A program made the translations under genes and the position numbers. The notes under the pieces were generated by a model. It was given only the letters and a program-made list of their open reading frames with translations, was not told the DNA's origin and searched no databases. Positions 17,794-26,694 of a DNA stretch of 64,000 nucleotides are shown here, piece after piece. The stretch lies in the NCBI GenBank assembly GCA_009780825.1, contig WQZH01000001.1:124001-188000 (forward strand), written 5' to 3'. Within the stretch, counting starts at the first letter, position 1, and every line of letters starts with the position of its first letter. Origin of the DNA: Desulfobulbus sp. Lineage in GTDB: Bacteria; Desulfobacterota; Desulfobulbia; Desulfobulbales; Desulfobulbaceae.

Positions 17794-18978
17794 TTATTTC
17801 CTGGCCAGTTCCATCGCCTTTTTGAATCCCTCGGCCGAACCAGCGATCACCTTCTCGCTGACGCAGAAGGACAGGCGGATATATCCAGACAGGCCAAAGC
17901 CGCGCCCCGGAACAGCCAGGATCTTCTGTTCGGCCAGCAGACGGCAGAATTCGACATCGTCGATCGGCGATTGCGGGAACAGATAAAAGGCTCCCTTGGG
18001 GCGGACATAAGTCATGCCCGCCTCGTCCAGCACCTTGCAGAACACTTCCAGCCGCCGGGCATAGACCGAACTGTCCGCCGAGACATCCTGCAGTTGCGCC
18101 ACGGCCCGCTGCATCAGCGCCGGAGCATTGACAAAACCAAGGATGCGGTTGGCCAGGGTCAGCGCCCCGACCACCATCGCCTTGTCCGCCATGCCGGGAT
18201 GAACGGCAAGATAGCCGATACGTTCTCCGGGCAGGGCCAGTTCCTTTGAGTACGAGGAGGCGATGATGGCATTGGTGGTGGCGGGCATCAACGCCGGCAC
18301 CTGGTGGCCGTCGAAGACAATGTTGCGGTAGGGCTCGTCGGACACCAGGTAAATGGTCGTGCCGAACCGTTTGCCCGCCGCATCGAGCATCTGGCCAAGT
18401 TGGCTGAGAGATGCCGCCGAGTATATCTGCCCGGTGGGGTTGTTGGGTGAGTTGACCAGCACCACCTTGGTCTTCCCGGTCAGCGCCGCTTCGATGGCCG
18501 CCAGATCGAGGTTGAATTCCTTGTCCGTGGGCACTGTTTTGGCTACGCCGCCATGGTTGTCGATATAGAAACGATATTCGACAAAGAAAGGCGATACAAT
18601 GAGCACTTCATCGCCGGGATCGAGCAAGGCCTTGAAGACCACATTCAATCCGCCGGCAGCGCCGCAGGTCATGAGGATGTCGTCCGCACTCAGCTTGACG
18701 CCCTGTTCGGCGCCGAGCCTCTTGGCCAAAGCTTCCCGGACAAACGGATAGCCCGCGTTGGCCATATAACCATGTATGCCTGGCTGCTCGTTGGCGGCCA
18801 ATTCGCGGAGTACGGCGTAAAATTTGGCTGGTGGCGGCACATCGGGGTTGCCGATACTGAAATCAAAAACATTGCCGGCCCCAAACTCAGCCTTCATCCG
18901 AGCCCCTTCCTCGAACATCTTCCGGATCCAGGAGGATTGTTCCGCAAACGCCTGCATTTTTTTGGCCACACCGCTCAT
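17794..18978 (-). CDS. Class I/II PLP-dependent aminotransferase
   Basis: A 394-residue fold-type I aminotransferase. Motifs include NPDVPPPAKF, HGYMANAGYP, NSPNNPTGQIYS, VSDEPYRNIVFDG and the lysine site SYSKELALPGERIGY, with the C-terminal PGRGFGLSGYIRLSF binding the substrate carboxylate. This suits aspartate- or aromatic/alanine-type transaminases; the exact amino acid cannot be read. It appears to be transcribed alone and is closed by the strong terminator at 17722-17775. Confidence 0.9.
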   Translation of the reverse strand: MSGVAKKMQAFAEQSSWIRKMFEEGARMKAEFGAGNVFDFSIGNPDVPPPAKFYAVLRELAANEQPGIHGYMANAGYPFVREALAKRLGAEQGVKLSADDILMTCGAAGGLNVVFKALLDPGDEVLIVSPFFVEYRFYIDNHGGVAKTVPTDKEFNLDLAAIEAALTGKTKVVLVNSPNNPTGQIYSAASLSQLGQMLDAAGKRFGTTIYLVSDEPYRNIVFDGHQVPALMPATTNAIIASSYSKELALPGERIGYLAVHPGMADKAMVVGALTLANRILGFVNAPALMQRAVAQLQDVSADSSVYARRLEVFCKVLDEAGMTYVRPKGAFYLFPQSPIDDVEFCRLLAEQKILAVPGRGFGLSGYIRLSFCVSEKVIAGSAEGFKKAMELARK

Positions 18979-19067
18979 TGTATGCCCTCTCTCGTTTGGT
19001 TTGGTGAGACTGTCATGCGCCGGAGAGCCGCAGATGCAAACCGCAAGGTCTCCCGCTTTTCGTAGAC

Positions 19068-19913
19068 CTATCTGTCGTTGGCGAACTTCTTCTCAAAATA
19101 TCCGTACGCCACGTTGATTTCCTTCATTTTCTCCTCGGCCACCTTCTTGAATTCCTCGCCCAAATGGCCGACCTTGTCCGGATGGTACTGCATGGACAAC
19201 TTCCGGTACGCTTTCTTTATTTCGACAAAATCGGCTCCAGGCTCCAGACCGAGCACGGCATAATACTGCTCCTCCATCTGCCCGGCGCTGGCGGCCTCCT
19301 GCCGCTGGCGGTATCTGTACTTGGCCTCTATGGTCCGTTGATCGTACACCGAGATGTGCAGGATCTGGGCGATCTCACGGGCAAGTTGCAATTCGTCGGC
19401 CGGAGGAGGCTGTTTGGTATAGATGATCTGGTAGATGAGTTCCAGCAGGATCAACCGGGGCTCATAGGCGAAGCCGTTGCGGAACTCCTCCAACAGGTCG
19501 CGCAGGTCGGTGGGATTATTCCGTGCCTCCTTCACCAACTGCTTGACCCAGTACATCTGCTCTTGATTATAACGGAGATGGTACTGAAAAAAGTTGAGGA
19601 TGGCGTTCAGCTCTGCCCGGGTGAAATGACCGTCGGCCTGGGCAATTTTGACCAGGATGTTGATCAGGAGAAAAACAAAGCGGTTGTGGCTTTCAGTCTG
19701 CGAAGCTTCATAGGCGGAAACCCGCCGATGCATGTAATAGGAAAAGGCCCAGAATATGCCGATCAGTACCAAGATTCCGGCCAAACCGGAATACAGCAGA
19801 ATGCCGAGCAGGTTGAGCAGGGCAGGCATACCGCCGGTGAGCAGGACCACCATGGCGAGAATCAGCAGACAGCCACCGCAGCCCGGTCGATTATTTTGCC
19901 GGTAATACTCCAA
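19068..19913 (-). CDS. DjlA-like membrane J-domain protein
   Basis: 281 residues: two hydrophobic segments (about 14-25 and 33-58), a TerB-like helical region (about 75-190, with [18 protein letters not shown]), and a C-terminal J domain (216-281) with the diagnostic HPD at 244-246. This order matches DjlA, a membrane co-chaperone that stimulates DnaK ATPase. A C-x2-C pair near residue 12 is unusual. It is a single gene next to a convergently placed non-coding spacer. Confidence 0.88.
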   Translation of the reverse strand: MEYYRQNNRPGCGGCLLILAMVVLLTGGMPALLNLLGILLYSGLAGILVLIGIFWAFSYYMHRRVSAYEASQTESHNRFVFLLINILVKIAQADGHFTRAELNAILNFFQYHLRYNQEQMYWVKQLVKEARNNPTDLRDLLEEFRNGFAYEPRLILLELIYQIIYTKQPPPADELQLAREIAQILHISVYDQRTIEAKYRYRQRQEAASAGQMEEQYYAVLGLEPGADFVEIKKAYRKLSMQYHPDKVGHLGEEFKKVAEEKMKEINVAYGYFEKKFANDR

Positions 19914-20106
19914 AATCAGAATCCATTAGCAAATTGGAATAATATGATTTTTAGTTCCGATCGTTTCCAGGGTTTGTCCCGCGTCACAATCAGGCAACTT
20001 TCAAAACCTACCCATTTACCACGGCATCAACTCGCTGTGCAAAGTAAAAAGAATCGCCACTGCGTTGCACAGAATCTACAGGGCCAGAAGGTTATATCAC
20101 TGGCTC

Positions 20107-20553
20107 TCAGAGCGGTCTGTTCTCCCTGACGATCATGACGCTGCATGGCGACTTGTCGATCAGACCTTTTGCCGCTGAACTTTCCAGTAACCGCCGGAGC
20201 CCCGACACATACCGATGGCCCATGACAACCAGATCGGCATCGAGCCGTTCCGCCAAAAGCGCGATCTGCTCGATAACCGGACCTTTCAAAAAATGGCATT
20301 TCGACCCGATTCCCAAGAAATGCAGCTGTTGCTGTGCCTCTTCAAGCAACTTTCGGGTTTCCGCCTCCAGCGATTCGAAAATCTCGGGGACCGGCTCGGG
20401 CACACTCGCTTTCCAAAGCTGATTGAGGTCATACACGGAAACCAAGTGCAGCCTGGCACCGAAGCGGCGCGTTATTTCCGCCGCGTGGAGCAGGACAGCA
20501 TGCTTTTGGTCAGATGCATCAACAGCAACAAGAATCGTCTCTAACATCAGCAT
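20107..20553 (-). CDS. Universal stress protein (UspA family)
   Basis: A 148-residue single Usp domain: ETILVAVDASDQKHAVLLHAA at the N-terminus, then DADLVVMGHRYVSGLRRLLESSAAKGLIDKS and a C-terminal SVMIVRE. The usual G-x2-G-x9-G(S/T) ATP loop is degenerate (no glycine after MGH), so ATP binding is doubtful. Start at 20553 or the second ATG at 20547. It lies 48 bases downstream of the emrB-side spacer in the opposite transcription order, so it is probably independent of the efflux operon. Confidence 0.85.
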   Translation of the reverse strand: MLMLETILVAVDASDQKHAVLLHAAEITRRFGARLHLVSVYDLNQLWKASVPEPVPEIFESLEAETRKLLEEAQQQLHFLGIGSKCHFLKGPVIEQIALLAERLDADLVVMGHRYVSGLRRLLESSAAKGLIDKSPCSVMIVRENRPL

Positions 20554-20601
20554 TCACCCTTTTCCAATAGTTTTCACAGTTGTTCAGTTGGCTTGCCCCG
20601 G

Positions 20602-22149
20602 TTAGCTCGAACGCTTCCTCGCCCGCATGTACCAGGTAGGCAAGAGCGCGACAAAAAATATCACGGCCGCAAACAGGAAACTTCTTCGAAATCCCATAAC
20701 ATTGGCCTGCCCCGCGATCATGTACGACAAGAAGCGATGGGCTTCGTTGACGGCAGCGGATTCGGCCAGCCCAGCCCGATGCAACGCGCTGGCGATGAGA
20801 TGCAGGGTCGTGGCGCCAGCGTGGCTTCCTGTTTGCATCGTGTTGATCTCATGCGCATAAAAAGTCGTTTGCCGTTCCAGATATACGGAGAGCACATCCA
20901 CTCCGATTGCCCCTCCCAACTGACGGATAAAATTAATCGCTCCTGCTCCGTCGCTGATCAGATGAAGATCCAATACCCTGAGCGCACCGCTATTGAGGGA
21001 TGGCAAAATGAATCCCAGACCGATACGCCCGATCACGACGTACCAGGCAAAGGTCCAGAATGCGGTATCCGTGTCCACGTAACTCATGAGATAGTTGGAG
21101 ACCCCAAACAGAGCCATTCCCACAAAAATCAGGAGATACGGCGGGAACCGGTCGCTTAGCTGCCCGGCCAGAGGAAAGACCATGCCCAACACGATGCCGG
21201 CAGGCATCAGGAGCAGACCGGACTCGGTCGGGGTATATCCCTGGATCGTCTGGACAAAGAGCGGCACCAGATAGGTGGACCCATAGACTCCCATGCCGAG
21301 AATGAACCCGACGACCGAGGCGGCGACAAATCGTGGGTTGTAATACACCTCAAGAGCGAGCAGCGGGGTTGCACTGCGCCGCTCCTGCACCACGAAAGCG
21401 CTCATGGTGATCGCTGCCAGAAAAAACGCCCCTCGCACGAAGGTTGAATCCCAACCCATGCGCTGCCCATTGGACAGGCCTGCGAGAAAGGCGGCGATAC
21501 CCACCGACAACAGGATGAAACCAAGCCAATCGAAGGGGGGACGTTTACTGTCCGTGGTCGTTGCCAGGAACATCGAAGAAAACACCAGACCTACGGCACA
21601 GAACGGCAGACCAAGAAAAAATACGTAATGCCACGAGTAGTTGTCGATGAGCATGCCGCCAACTGTGGGGCCAAGCGCCGGGGCCAGGATGACCCCCATG
21701 CCGTACAGCCCCATGGCGGAACCGCGCCGGTTGGCCGGAAAGACCTGGAACATGGCCACCATGCCCAGAGGCTGGGCCAACCCCGCCGCAGCGCCCTGAA
21801 TGATCCGGGCGACAATCAATATAACGTCGTTGGTGCTGAACGCTCCCAGGAGGGAACCAAGCGCGAAGGCGATGAGCGCTGTACTGTAGGTTCCCCGGTT
21901 CCCGAACGACTTGACGGCCCACGTAGCCGCCAGCATGGCGGCGGTCATCGAGGCGAGGAAAGCCGTTGACAACCATTGGGCCTGATCCTGGCCCATGCCG
22001 AACTCGCCCATGATGTCGGGCATCGCCACATTGACGATGGTGGCTGAGGCTATCATCGCGATAAGCCCCATCAAGATAGTCAATGTTACGTACCATTTGT
22101 ACGCTGCGCCGTAGCGGGCGGCGAGGTCTTCGGTTGTGACCTGCGTCAC
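20602..22149 (-). CDS. emrB: DHA2-family multidrug efflux permease, EmrB-like
   Basis: GTG at 22149 is used (515 residues), with GAGG six bases upstream; the longer reading overlaps the upstream gene. Fourteen hydrophobic segments as in DHA2 MFS transporters. Recognisable motifs: IVNVAMPDIMGEFG in TM1, GNRGTYS loop, IIQGAAAGLAQPLGM and motif C, GVILAPALGPTVGGMLID. It exports hydrophobic drugs or metabolites by proton antiport with EmrA and a TolC-type channel, both encoded just upstream on the same strand. Confidence 0.9.
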   Translation of the reverse strand: MTQVTTEDLAARYGAAYKWYVTLTILMGLIAMIASATIVNVAMPDIMGEFGMGQDQAQWLSTAFLASMTAAMLAATWAVKSFGNRGTYSTALIAFALGSLLGAFSTNDVILIVARIIQGAAAGLAQPLGMVAMFQVFPANRRGSAMGLYGMGVILAPALGPTVGGMLIDNYSWHYVFFLGLPFCAVGLVFSSMFLATTTDSKRPPFDWLGFILLSVGIAAFLAGLSNGQRMGWDSTFVRGAFFLAAITMSAFVVQERRSATPLLALEVYYNPRFVAASVVGFILGMGVYGSTYLVPLFVQTIQGYTPTESGLLLMPAGIVLGMVFPLAGQLSDRFPPYLLIFVGMALFGVSNYLMSYVDTDTAFWTFAWYVVIGRIGLGFILPSLNSGALRVLDLHLISDGAGAINFIRQLGGAIGVDVLSVYLERQTTFYAHEINTMQTGSHAGATTLHLIASALHRAGLAESAAVNEAHRFLSYMIAGQANVMGFRRSFLFAAVIFFVALLPTWYMRARKRSS

Positions 22150-22180
22150 GGTACACCTCGATAGCCTGTGAACAATCGCA

Positions 22181-23623
22181 TCACCATCCCCCGCCCAGCG
22201 ATCTGAACAAGTGGACAGCAGCGCGGGCAGCGCCGGCTTGGGCATGGGGCAGTTCGCTTTCCGCGACAAGCAGTTGCCTGTCGGCATCCAGTACATCCGT
22301 CAGGGGAATCATTCCGGCCTGATAGGCTGTTTTCGAGTCCTCGTAGACCTGGGTCAGGGCATTGATCTGTTTCGTCACGTCTTGACGGTAGGCTTCAAGC
22401 TGAACGAGCGAGACGCAGGCATTCTCGACATCTTCGGCGGCGCGCAAAATAACCTGTCGATAGCGGATGAGGGCTTCACGGGTCGCGGCATCGGCCTGGG
22501 CGACTTCCGCGTCGACCCGGCCAAAATCGAACAGCCGCCAGCGCAGGCCAAGAATTCCAATTGGTTGGAATGTATCATTTTTGAACAGATTGCCGACAGT
22601 AAAAGCCTCATAGCCGAGCAGACCCGATAAGGAGATCGCCGGATAATAACCGGCAAGCGCAGCACCGATCCGCGCGTTGGCAGCGGCCAGCTCCCGCTCG
22701 GCGGCAATGACATCCGGGCGGCGGCGCAAGAAATCGGAAGACTGCGCGGTTATGCGCGGCACCGCGGGAATGGCCGAAGCAACGCTCAACTCCTTGGCAT
22801 AGGTTCCCGGTTGCACTCCCATGAGGACATCAATGCGATTCAACTGCATCTCGAGATCAATCCGCAAAAGCGTACCCATCCCCTGGGTATGGGCCAGCAA
22901 CGCCTCGCCCTGCGCCACCTCCCGATCGGTAGCCAGGCCATGGGATCGCTGCTCCTTCAGCATTGCCAGCAAGTCGGTCTCGTTGGCGATCCGGGCTCCG
23001 ATGACCTGCAATTGCGCCTGATCCCCGCGAATCCTGAAGTAGGTATCGGCTGCCTCGGCAGCGATCGAAATCCGTACCCCCGCATGCATCGCCTCGGCAG
23101 CGCCAGCCACGGCCGATGCCGCCTCTTCCTGACGCCTGAGCCCACCGAACAGATCGACTTCCCAGGAGGCGCTGAGTCCTGCGCTGTACACTTCCATGTA
23201 CCGTGGGAAACCTATTGTACTTGCCACGGCTGCAAGCGGGTCTTCAAGCGACGCGCGCTCGTAAGTGGCTTGCGCATTGGCATCGAGAGTGGGCAGCAGT
23301 TTCGCGCCCGATGCCTTGGCACCAGCGCGCGCCTGGGCAATGCGCTCCAGTGAGGCCTGTATGTCCAGATTTTGCTTGAAGACGCGCTCAATGATCCGGG
23401 TCAACTGTGGGTCCCGAAACCCCATCCACCATTGGTCGAGAGGCGGCTCCTCCGGAACGGATGGGCGGGATGCCACCGCCTCGGCATTGTGCAACGGGCC
23501 GAGCCCCACCTCGGGCTTGACATAATCAGGCCCCACTGCGCAACCGGCTACAACCAGCAGGCAGCCAAGCATGAGCATGACGGCGGTTTTCGCCCTGCCC
23601 GCATCATACCGCATTCCTGACAT
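22181..23623 (-). CDS. NodT/OprM-type outer-membrane efflux lipoprotein
   Basis: 480 residues from ATG at 23623; starts at 23614 or further upstream are also possible, since no ribosome-binding site decides it. Lipobox LVVAGC near residue 23-28 is followed by AVGPDYVKPE, typical of RND/MFS outer-membrane factors. Two repeated helical halves carry QWWMGFRDPQLTRII, EVDLFGG and RRRPDVIAAERELAAANARIG. It forms the trimeric exit channel for the EmrA-EmrB pump. Middle gene of the operon. Confidence 0.9.
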   Translation of the reverse strand: MSGMRYDAGRAKTAVMLMLGCLLVVAGCAVGPDYVKPEVGLGPLHNAEAVASRPSVPEEPPLDQWWMGFRDPQLTRIIERVFKQNLDIQASLERIAQARAGAKASGAKLLPTLDANAQATYERASLEDPLAAVASTIGFPRYMEVYSAGLSASWEVDLFGGLRRQEEAASAVAGAAEAMHAGVRISIAAEAADTYFRIRGDQAQLQVIGARIANETDLLAMLKEQRSHGLATDREVAQGEALLAHTQGMGTLLRIDLEMQLNRIDVLMGVQPGTYAKELSVASAIPAVPRITAQSSDFLRRRPDVIAAERELAAANARIGAALAGYYPAISLSGLLGYEAFTVGNLFKNDTFQPIGILGLRWRLFDFGRVDAEVAQADAATREALIRYRQVILRAAEDVENACVSLVQLEAYRQDVTKQINALTQVYEDSKTAYQAGMIPLTDVLDADRQLLVAESELPHAQAGAARAAVHLFRSLGGGW

Positions 23624-23711
23624 GATGCGCCGGGGTGCATGATTTCCGCGACGCTCTCCTCCTGGCATCCGCTCCCGCATGGAATTTCGACCGTATTCTG
23701 GATGCTTTTTT

Positions 23712-24854
23712 TCAATGCTGATGCGTGTCAATGTCCACCTCAACCATCATGCCCGGACGCAAAGGATTGTCATCGGGCTGTTCGACGGCAATTCGCACCG
23801 GTACGCGCTGAACGATCTTGGTAAAGTTGCCGGAAGGATTTGGGCTTGGCAACAAAGCGAATTCACCGGTCGCGGCATTGCCGATCCGTTCGATAGTACC
23901 GACAAAACGACGATCGGGATAGGCATCGACACTGATTCCGACAGGTTGCCCTGGTTGCAGATTATCCAGCTTGGTCTCCTTCATGTCCACATCGACCCAT
24001 ACTTTCTTGGGATCATGAATAATGAACAATCGCTGCCCAGGAATGACATATTCCCCTGGCTGCACAAATTTTTGATCCACTACCCCGTCAATCGGACTAC
24101 GTACCCGCCGGTCGGCAATGTTAATTTCCTGCGCGCGAATCTGCGCGTCTATTTGGGCCGCCTCCTGAACAAGACTGTCCAATTCTTTGCGCAACATGTC
24201 GATATCGCCAAGTTTCGCCTGCGCATCAGCCAGGGTAGCCGATGCCGACAACGCAGCCGCCTCGCTCTGCCGCAACTGGGTCTGCCTCTGCTCCCACACC
24301 TCGCGGGAAACCATGCGCCCGAGCAGTTCCTCGGCCCGCTGAAATTCACGCCGAGCCTGTTCCAGCTTCGACGCCGCCGCCTTCTGATTGGCCTGGGCAG
24401 CAGTCACCGCATCATGGGCAGTGTTTTCCACCACCCGCAGTTGTATGGCGATCTTTTCCCGCCGCAGACGAATCGATTCGGCCCTGGCACGCAATTCCGC
24501 AAGCTTGAGGTCGGCTTCCCGCTGGTCGATGACAATCAGTTCTTGTCCGATAGTAATGAGCTGTCCATCGGTTACCGGACGCTCGATCACCCAGCCATCA
24601 ACACGGCTGCTCACGATTATCATGTCTGCCTTTACCCGGGCATCATTCTCGGTGACATGCCCCAAGCGTTCATACCCCCACCACAACCCGATAGCCAAGA
24701 GCGCCGCAGCGACGACACAGAATAAGGCCTGTTTGCGATGACGGCGCACTGTAACAAACAAGCGCTGAACCCACAGAGAACGCATGCCACTGCGTCTCGC
24801 CAAACGGTTAGCAGTGTTTGAAGAATCCATAGAATTCAAATCGTTAGGTGCCAT
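23712..24854 (-). CDS. emrA: HlyD/EmrA membrane fusion protein
   Basis: A 380-residue periplasmic adaptor. One membrane helix (about residues 42-60) follows a basic cytosolic tail; then a lipoyl half (VTENDARVKADMIIVSSRVDGWV), a long coiled-coil hairpin (about 110-235), the second lipoyl half (RVRSPIDGVVDQKFVQPGEYV) and the beta-barrel domain ending RPGMMVEVDIDTHQH. First gene of emrA-nodT-emrB, downstream of the sigma-54-type promoter at 24950-24965. Confidence 0.93.
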   Translation of the reverse strand: MAPNDLNSMDSSNTANRLARRSGMRSLWVQRLFVTVRRHRKQALFCVVAAALLAIGLWWGYERLGHVTENDARVKADMIIVSSRVDGWVIERPVTDGQLITIGQELIVIDQREADLKLAELRARAESIRLRREKIAIQLRVVENTAHDAVTAAQANQKAAASKLEQARREFQRAEELLGRMVSREVWEQRQTQLRQSEAAALSASATLADAQAKLGDIDMLRKELDSLVQEAAQIDAQIRAQEINIADRRVRSPIDGVVDQKFVQPGEYVIPGQRLFIIHDPKKVWVDVDMKETKLDNLQPGQPVGISVDAYPDRRFVGTIERIGNAATGEFALLPSPNPSGNFTKIVQRVPVRIAVEQPDDNPLRPGMMVEVDIDTHQH

Positions 24855-24949
24855 AACCTCAGTTTTTTACACAGTTTCCGGAGAGACTCATTATCCCTGT
24901 AAACGAACAATGAGATACGTTTTACTGTTCACCTCAAATATATCTACAT

Positions 24950-24965
24950 AGCAACAACCATGCCA
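24950..24965 (-). promoter_or_regulatory. Sigma-54 (-24/-12) promoter of the efflux operon
   Basis: On the minus strand the sequence reads TGGCAT-GGTTG-TTGCT, matching consensus TGGCAC-N5-TTGCW at all but one position, with GG (-24) and GC (-12) correctly spaced. Transcription would start near 24939, about 85 bases before emrA. The divergent neighbour is a sigma-54 activator, which supports the call. Confidence 0.75.
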
Positions 24966-25006
24966 CCTGGAAAAATCATACAATAACAAGCAAGACGGTC
25001 GACAAA

Positions 25007-25073
25007 GAGCAATATATTGAAAATCATTCAGCAGCATATTGCTCTTTTTGCTAAAATGTGCAACATACTGCTC
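25007..25073. promoter_or_regulatory. Repeated upstream activator sites (putative enhancer)
   Basis: GAGCAATAT (25007-25015) is repeated inverted as ATATTGCTC (25036-25044), and a third near-copy, CATACTGCTC, lies at 25064-25073, 29 bases after the second. Relative to the sigma-54 promoter they sit roughly 70-135 bases upstream, the usual position for enhancer sites of sigma-54 activators. They also lie just before the regulator gene, allowing autoregulation. Confidence 0.5.
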
Positions 25074-25116
25074 TCGCACCTCACAGCATCTACAACCAAA
25101 ACGCACAGGGCAACGA

Positions 25117-26694
25117 ATGGGCGACAGAGACGATTTTTTCAGAGAAGTCACGAACAGAATTTGCAGCAGCCTTGATATCAAGACAGCCCTCAGAAAATCG
25201 TTTGACTACCTGAAGCTTTACTTCCCATTGGATATTCTGAGCCTGGTCATTTTCGATTCGGATATTTCAGCAATAAGGAGAGTCGCGCACTTCACTGCTG
25301 ACAACACTGAAATACCAAATGAAATAATCCCGTTGCCAAAGAAAATATGGAAAATCGCACACAATCTAAGACCGAAAATTCCGACGATTATCAATACCGA
25401 TACGAGCGAATATTACAGATTGTTAGCGCAATATATACAATCAGAAGGAAATTCAATAATATCTCTTCCCCTTCTCATTGACGATGACTTGCTCGGTTCG
25501 TTATCATTATGTGCATTTGGCGAGGGAAAATACAATAGTGAACATCTTGATCTTCTATCCACCGTTTCCGTTCCTTTTGCAATTTCACTTGCCAATGCCT
25601 TATCTTACGAAAAGGTAGTGAAATATAGAGATAAATTAATCGATGACAACCATTTTCTCAATAAAGAAATCGCAAAAAGAGTAAATGGCAATATCATAGG
25701 AGCAGATGGCGGCCTGAAGAATGTCTTTGATATGATCAACCATGTGGCTCCGCTCAACAGCACGGTGCTGCTTCTGGGAGAAACAGGAACAGGGAAGGAA
25801 ATTATTGCCAACGCCATTCATTACGCGTCTCCCCGCCAGAACGGCCCGTTTATTAAAGTGAACTGCGGGGCGATCCCGGAACACCTGATCGACAATGAAC
25901 TTTTTGGTCACGAAAAGGGCGCATTCACAGGAGCCATCGAAGGGAAAAGAGGACGCTTTGAACGAGCCGATGGCGGCACGATTTTTCTGGATGAGATCGG
26001 CGAACTGCCCCTCCATGCGCAAGTACGCCTCTTGCGTGTGCTGCAAAGCCATGAAATTGAACGGATCGGCGGCAACAGGTCTATCCCGGTCAATATACGC
26101 GTGATCGTCGCGACGCATCGCAACCTGGAAAACATGGTCGCCGAAAAAAGATTTCGCGAGGATCTCTGGTTCAGGTTGAACATTTTTCCCATCATCATCC
26201 CGCCACTTCGCCAGAGAAGAAACGATATTCCTCTGCTTGTTCACTATTTTATACGGCAAAAAACACTGGAACTGGGGCTGGATGCGCCACAAGGAATCAC
26301 TCCGGGGGCCATGGAGCGCCTGGTCGCCTATGATTGGCCCGGAAATGTTCGTGAGCTGCAAAATCTGGTGGAACGCGAATTGATTCTGCACCGGGAGAGA
26401 GGGCTATTGTTCGGCGCGTCGTATCCTGCGGAAGACCCAACGGATGCGCTCGGCGGCAGAAGAACCGCCGACAGACAAGTTCCCATACAACTTGACGAAA
26501 TGATTGCCTGGCACCTCCGCGATGTCCTCGCCCTGACCAACGGCAGAGTCAGCGGTCCCAATGGCGCGGCCGCACTCCTCGGGATGCATCCAAGCACGCT
26601 GAGATGGAGATTGGACAAACTCGGCATACCACATGGCCGTAAAAACGCCACAGATCAACGCCACGGCACGGGCCTCACACCTTTTGCCCGGTAA
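25117..26694 (+). CDS. GAF/AAA+ sigma-54-dependent transcriptional activator
   Basis: 525 residues from ATG at 25117. An N-terminal GAF-like sensor (about 10-165) is followed by a sigma-54 AAA+ domain with Walker A GETGTGKE (221-228), the sigma-54-contacting GAFTGA (268-273), Walker B GGTIFLDEIGEL and arginine-finger region RFREDLWFRLN, then a Fis-type helix-turn-helix (GPNGAAALLGMHPSTLRWRLDKLGI). It resembles FhlA/NorR-type activators. The first 600 bases are strikingly AT-rich, the rest GC-rich like the surroundings. It is divergent from emrA-nodT-emrB and is its likely regulator; the ligand is unknown. Its end overlaps convergent ftsY by 20 bases. Confidence 0.93.
   Translation: MGDRDDFFREVTNRICSSLDIKTALRKSFDYLKLYFPLDILSLVIFDSDISAIRRVAHFTADNTEIPNEIIPLPKKIWKIAHNLRPKIPTIINTDTSEYYRLLAQYIQSEGNSIISLPLLIDDDLLGSLSLCAFGEGKYNSEHLDLLSTVSVPFAISLANALSYEKVVKYRDKLIDDNHFLNKEIAKRVNGNIIGADGGLKNVFDMINHVAPLNSTVLLLGETGTGKEIIANAIHYASPRQNGPFIKVNCGAIPEHLIDNELFGHEKGAFTGAIEGKRGRFERADGGTIFLDEIGELPLHAQVRLLRVLQSHEIERIGGNRSIPVNIRVIVATHRNLENMVAEKRFREDLWFRLNIFPIIIPPLRQRRNDIPLLVHYFIRQKTLELGLDAPQGITPGAMERLVAYDWPGNVRELQNLVERELILHRERGLLFGASYPAEDPTDALGGRRTADRQVPIQLDEMIAWHLRDVLALTNGRVSGPNGAAALLGMHPSTLRWRLDKLGIPHGRKNATDQRHGTGLTPFAR

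Noticed and set aside
20036..20069. TGTGCAA/TTGCACA inverted repeat downstream of the universal stress gene as a terminator
   Set aside because: The arms are short, the loop is about 20 bases and no T-tract follows on the relevant strand.
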